Source: Leptolyngbya sp. SIO4C5
GTDB taxonomy: Bacteria; Cyanobacteriota; Cyanobacteriia; Phormidesmidales; Phormidesmidaceae
Length of the DNA: 6,604 bases
NCBI GenBank assembly: GCA_010671965.1
Contig: JAAHIC010000259.1
Span: forward strand, 1-6,604
Direction of reading: 5' to 3'
Each line of letters begins with the position of its first letter. The first letter of the stretch is position 1. Positions 6,190 through 6,604 of this stretch are shown one piece after another. The notes beneath the pieces are model-generated. The model saw nothing but the letters and a program-made list of their open reading frames with translations. It was not told where the DNA came from and did no database searches. The translations under genes and the position numbers were made by a program.

Positions 6190-6199
6190 GCTATTCGCT

Positions 6200-6203
6200 G
6201 GAG
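6200..6203 (+). promoter_or_regulatory. Shine-Dalgarno of the SDR gene
   Basis: GGAG with 6 nt to the ATG at 6210 fixes the start of the SDR gene. It is the clearest ribosome binding site on the plus strand of the window. Confidence 0.7.
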
Positions 6204-6209
6204 CAAGCA

Positions 6210-6604
6210 ATGAATTTTTCAGAAAAGCGTCGAGCCTTAATCACAGGAGCCAGCAGCGGTATTGGCAAAGCCACAGCGATCGCGTTTGCCAACCACGGTT
6301 TTGATTTAGCGCTGGTCAGTCGCTCCCAGTCAAAGCTGGCGGCGGTAGCTGAGCAGGCCAAAGCTAAGGGAGTAGAGGCCCGACCCTATGTGGTGGATCT
6401 CGCTGAAATCGATCAGGTAAAGCCGCAGTTAAAGTCGCTGCTAGCTGATTTTGGCCCGGTTGATGTTTTAATCAACAACGCTGGCATGGGTTATACCCGG
6501 TCTCTAGCTGAGACTTCTCTGGCGGACTGGCAGCAGGTAATTGATCTAAATCTGACCAGCGCTTTTCAGTGCGTTCAGGCGGTGCTGCCAGGAATGCGCG
6601 ATCG
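6210..6604 (+). CDS. short-chain dehydrogenase/reductase (SDR), 3'-truncated by window edge
   Basis: The first 131 codons of a classical SDR are visible; such proteins are usually 240-270 residues. SDRs are cytosolic NAD(P)-dependent oxidoreductases. The nucleotide-binding motif TGASSGIGKA is at residues 13-22 and the structural motif NNAG at 89-92. SRS at 37-39 after the second strand, with Arg38, favours NADP(H). The Asp63-Leu64 pair contacts adenine in the family. The catalytic Ser and YxxxK would lie beyond the window. The start is supported by GGAG at 6200-6203. The substrate is unknown. Its position after ado-aar-accA recurs, as I recall, in other cyanobacteria (for example PCC 7942), which hints at a lipid or aldehyde link but proves none. 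It is not FabG by context, and I give no symbol. The frame is intact to the window end. Confidence 0.93.
   Translation, partial: MNFSEKRRALITGASSGIGKATAIAFANHGFDLALVSRSQSKLAAVAEQAKAKGVEARPYVVDLAEIDQVKPQLKSLLADFGPVDVLINNAGMGYTRSLAETSLADWQQVIDLNLTSAFQCVQAVLPGMRD

Larger units (their letters stand above)
5884..6209. other. 326-bp gap between accA and the SDR gene, rich in inverted repeats
   Basis: I see no convincing gene here. A 65-codon frame from a TTG at 5960 has no ribosome binding site and no recognisable product. Contents in order are: an AT-rich inverted repeat TTAAC-GTTT-GTTAA (5953-5966), a large imperfect hairpin (5985-6107), a 12-pair stem (6127-6164) and a bulged stem (6165-6189), then the SDR ribosome binding site at 6200. 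TTTGCGGTTT occurs twice (5938-5947 and 6000-6009). No T-loop or anticodon arm of a tRNA is visible. Confidence 0.6.

Overview
The window is chromosomal DNA of a cyanobacterium. Two independent signs show this. First, it carries the alkane-synthesis pair ado and aar, which is essentially confined to cyanobacteria, with both proteins the same length as, and closely resembling, the Synechococcus elongatus PCC 7942 enzymes as I remember them. Second, the palindrome GCGATCGC (HIP1) occurs ten times in 6.6 kb, where about 0.1 would be expected by chance. I cannot name the genus.

Layout. Positions 1-973 (+) hold the 3' three quarters of purD (purine synthesis), cut by the window edge. Facing it is a minus-strand pair: a MalG-type sugar ABC transporter permease (2563-1727) followed 9 bp later by an unrecognised membrane protein (1717-1001). 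A 266-bp divergent region (2564-2829) separates that pair from a plus-strand block: ado (2830-3525), aar (3731-4756), accA (4882-5883) and the start of a short-chain dehydrogenase/reductase gene (6210 to the window end).

How the genes work together. AccA is part of the acetyl-CoA carboxylase that makes malonyl-CoA for fatty acid synthesis. Aar reduces the resulting fatty acyl-ACP to a fatty aldehyde. Ado removes the aldehyde carbon as formate to leave a Cn-1 alkane, typically heptadecane or pentadecane. The SDR has no assigned role, but its position after accA matches the order I recall from other cyanobacteria, where folE often follows.

The coding content is orthodox: all metal ligands of Ado and the active-site Cys of Aar are present. 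The less expected material lies in the gaps. The ado-aar spacer can fold into a ~100-nt three-segment hairpin ending in six T. The aar-accA spacer contains two alternative, mutually exclusive stems. The 326-bp accA-SDR gap holds a ~120-nt imperfect hairpin followed by two further stems close to the SDR ribosome binding site. The divergent region carries a 15-bp palindrome over a possible permease promoter and a cluster of GTGTRA repeats upstream of ado. These structures were found by eye and have no computed energies or homology support. I see no mobile element, CRISPR array, tRNA or rRNA.
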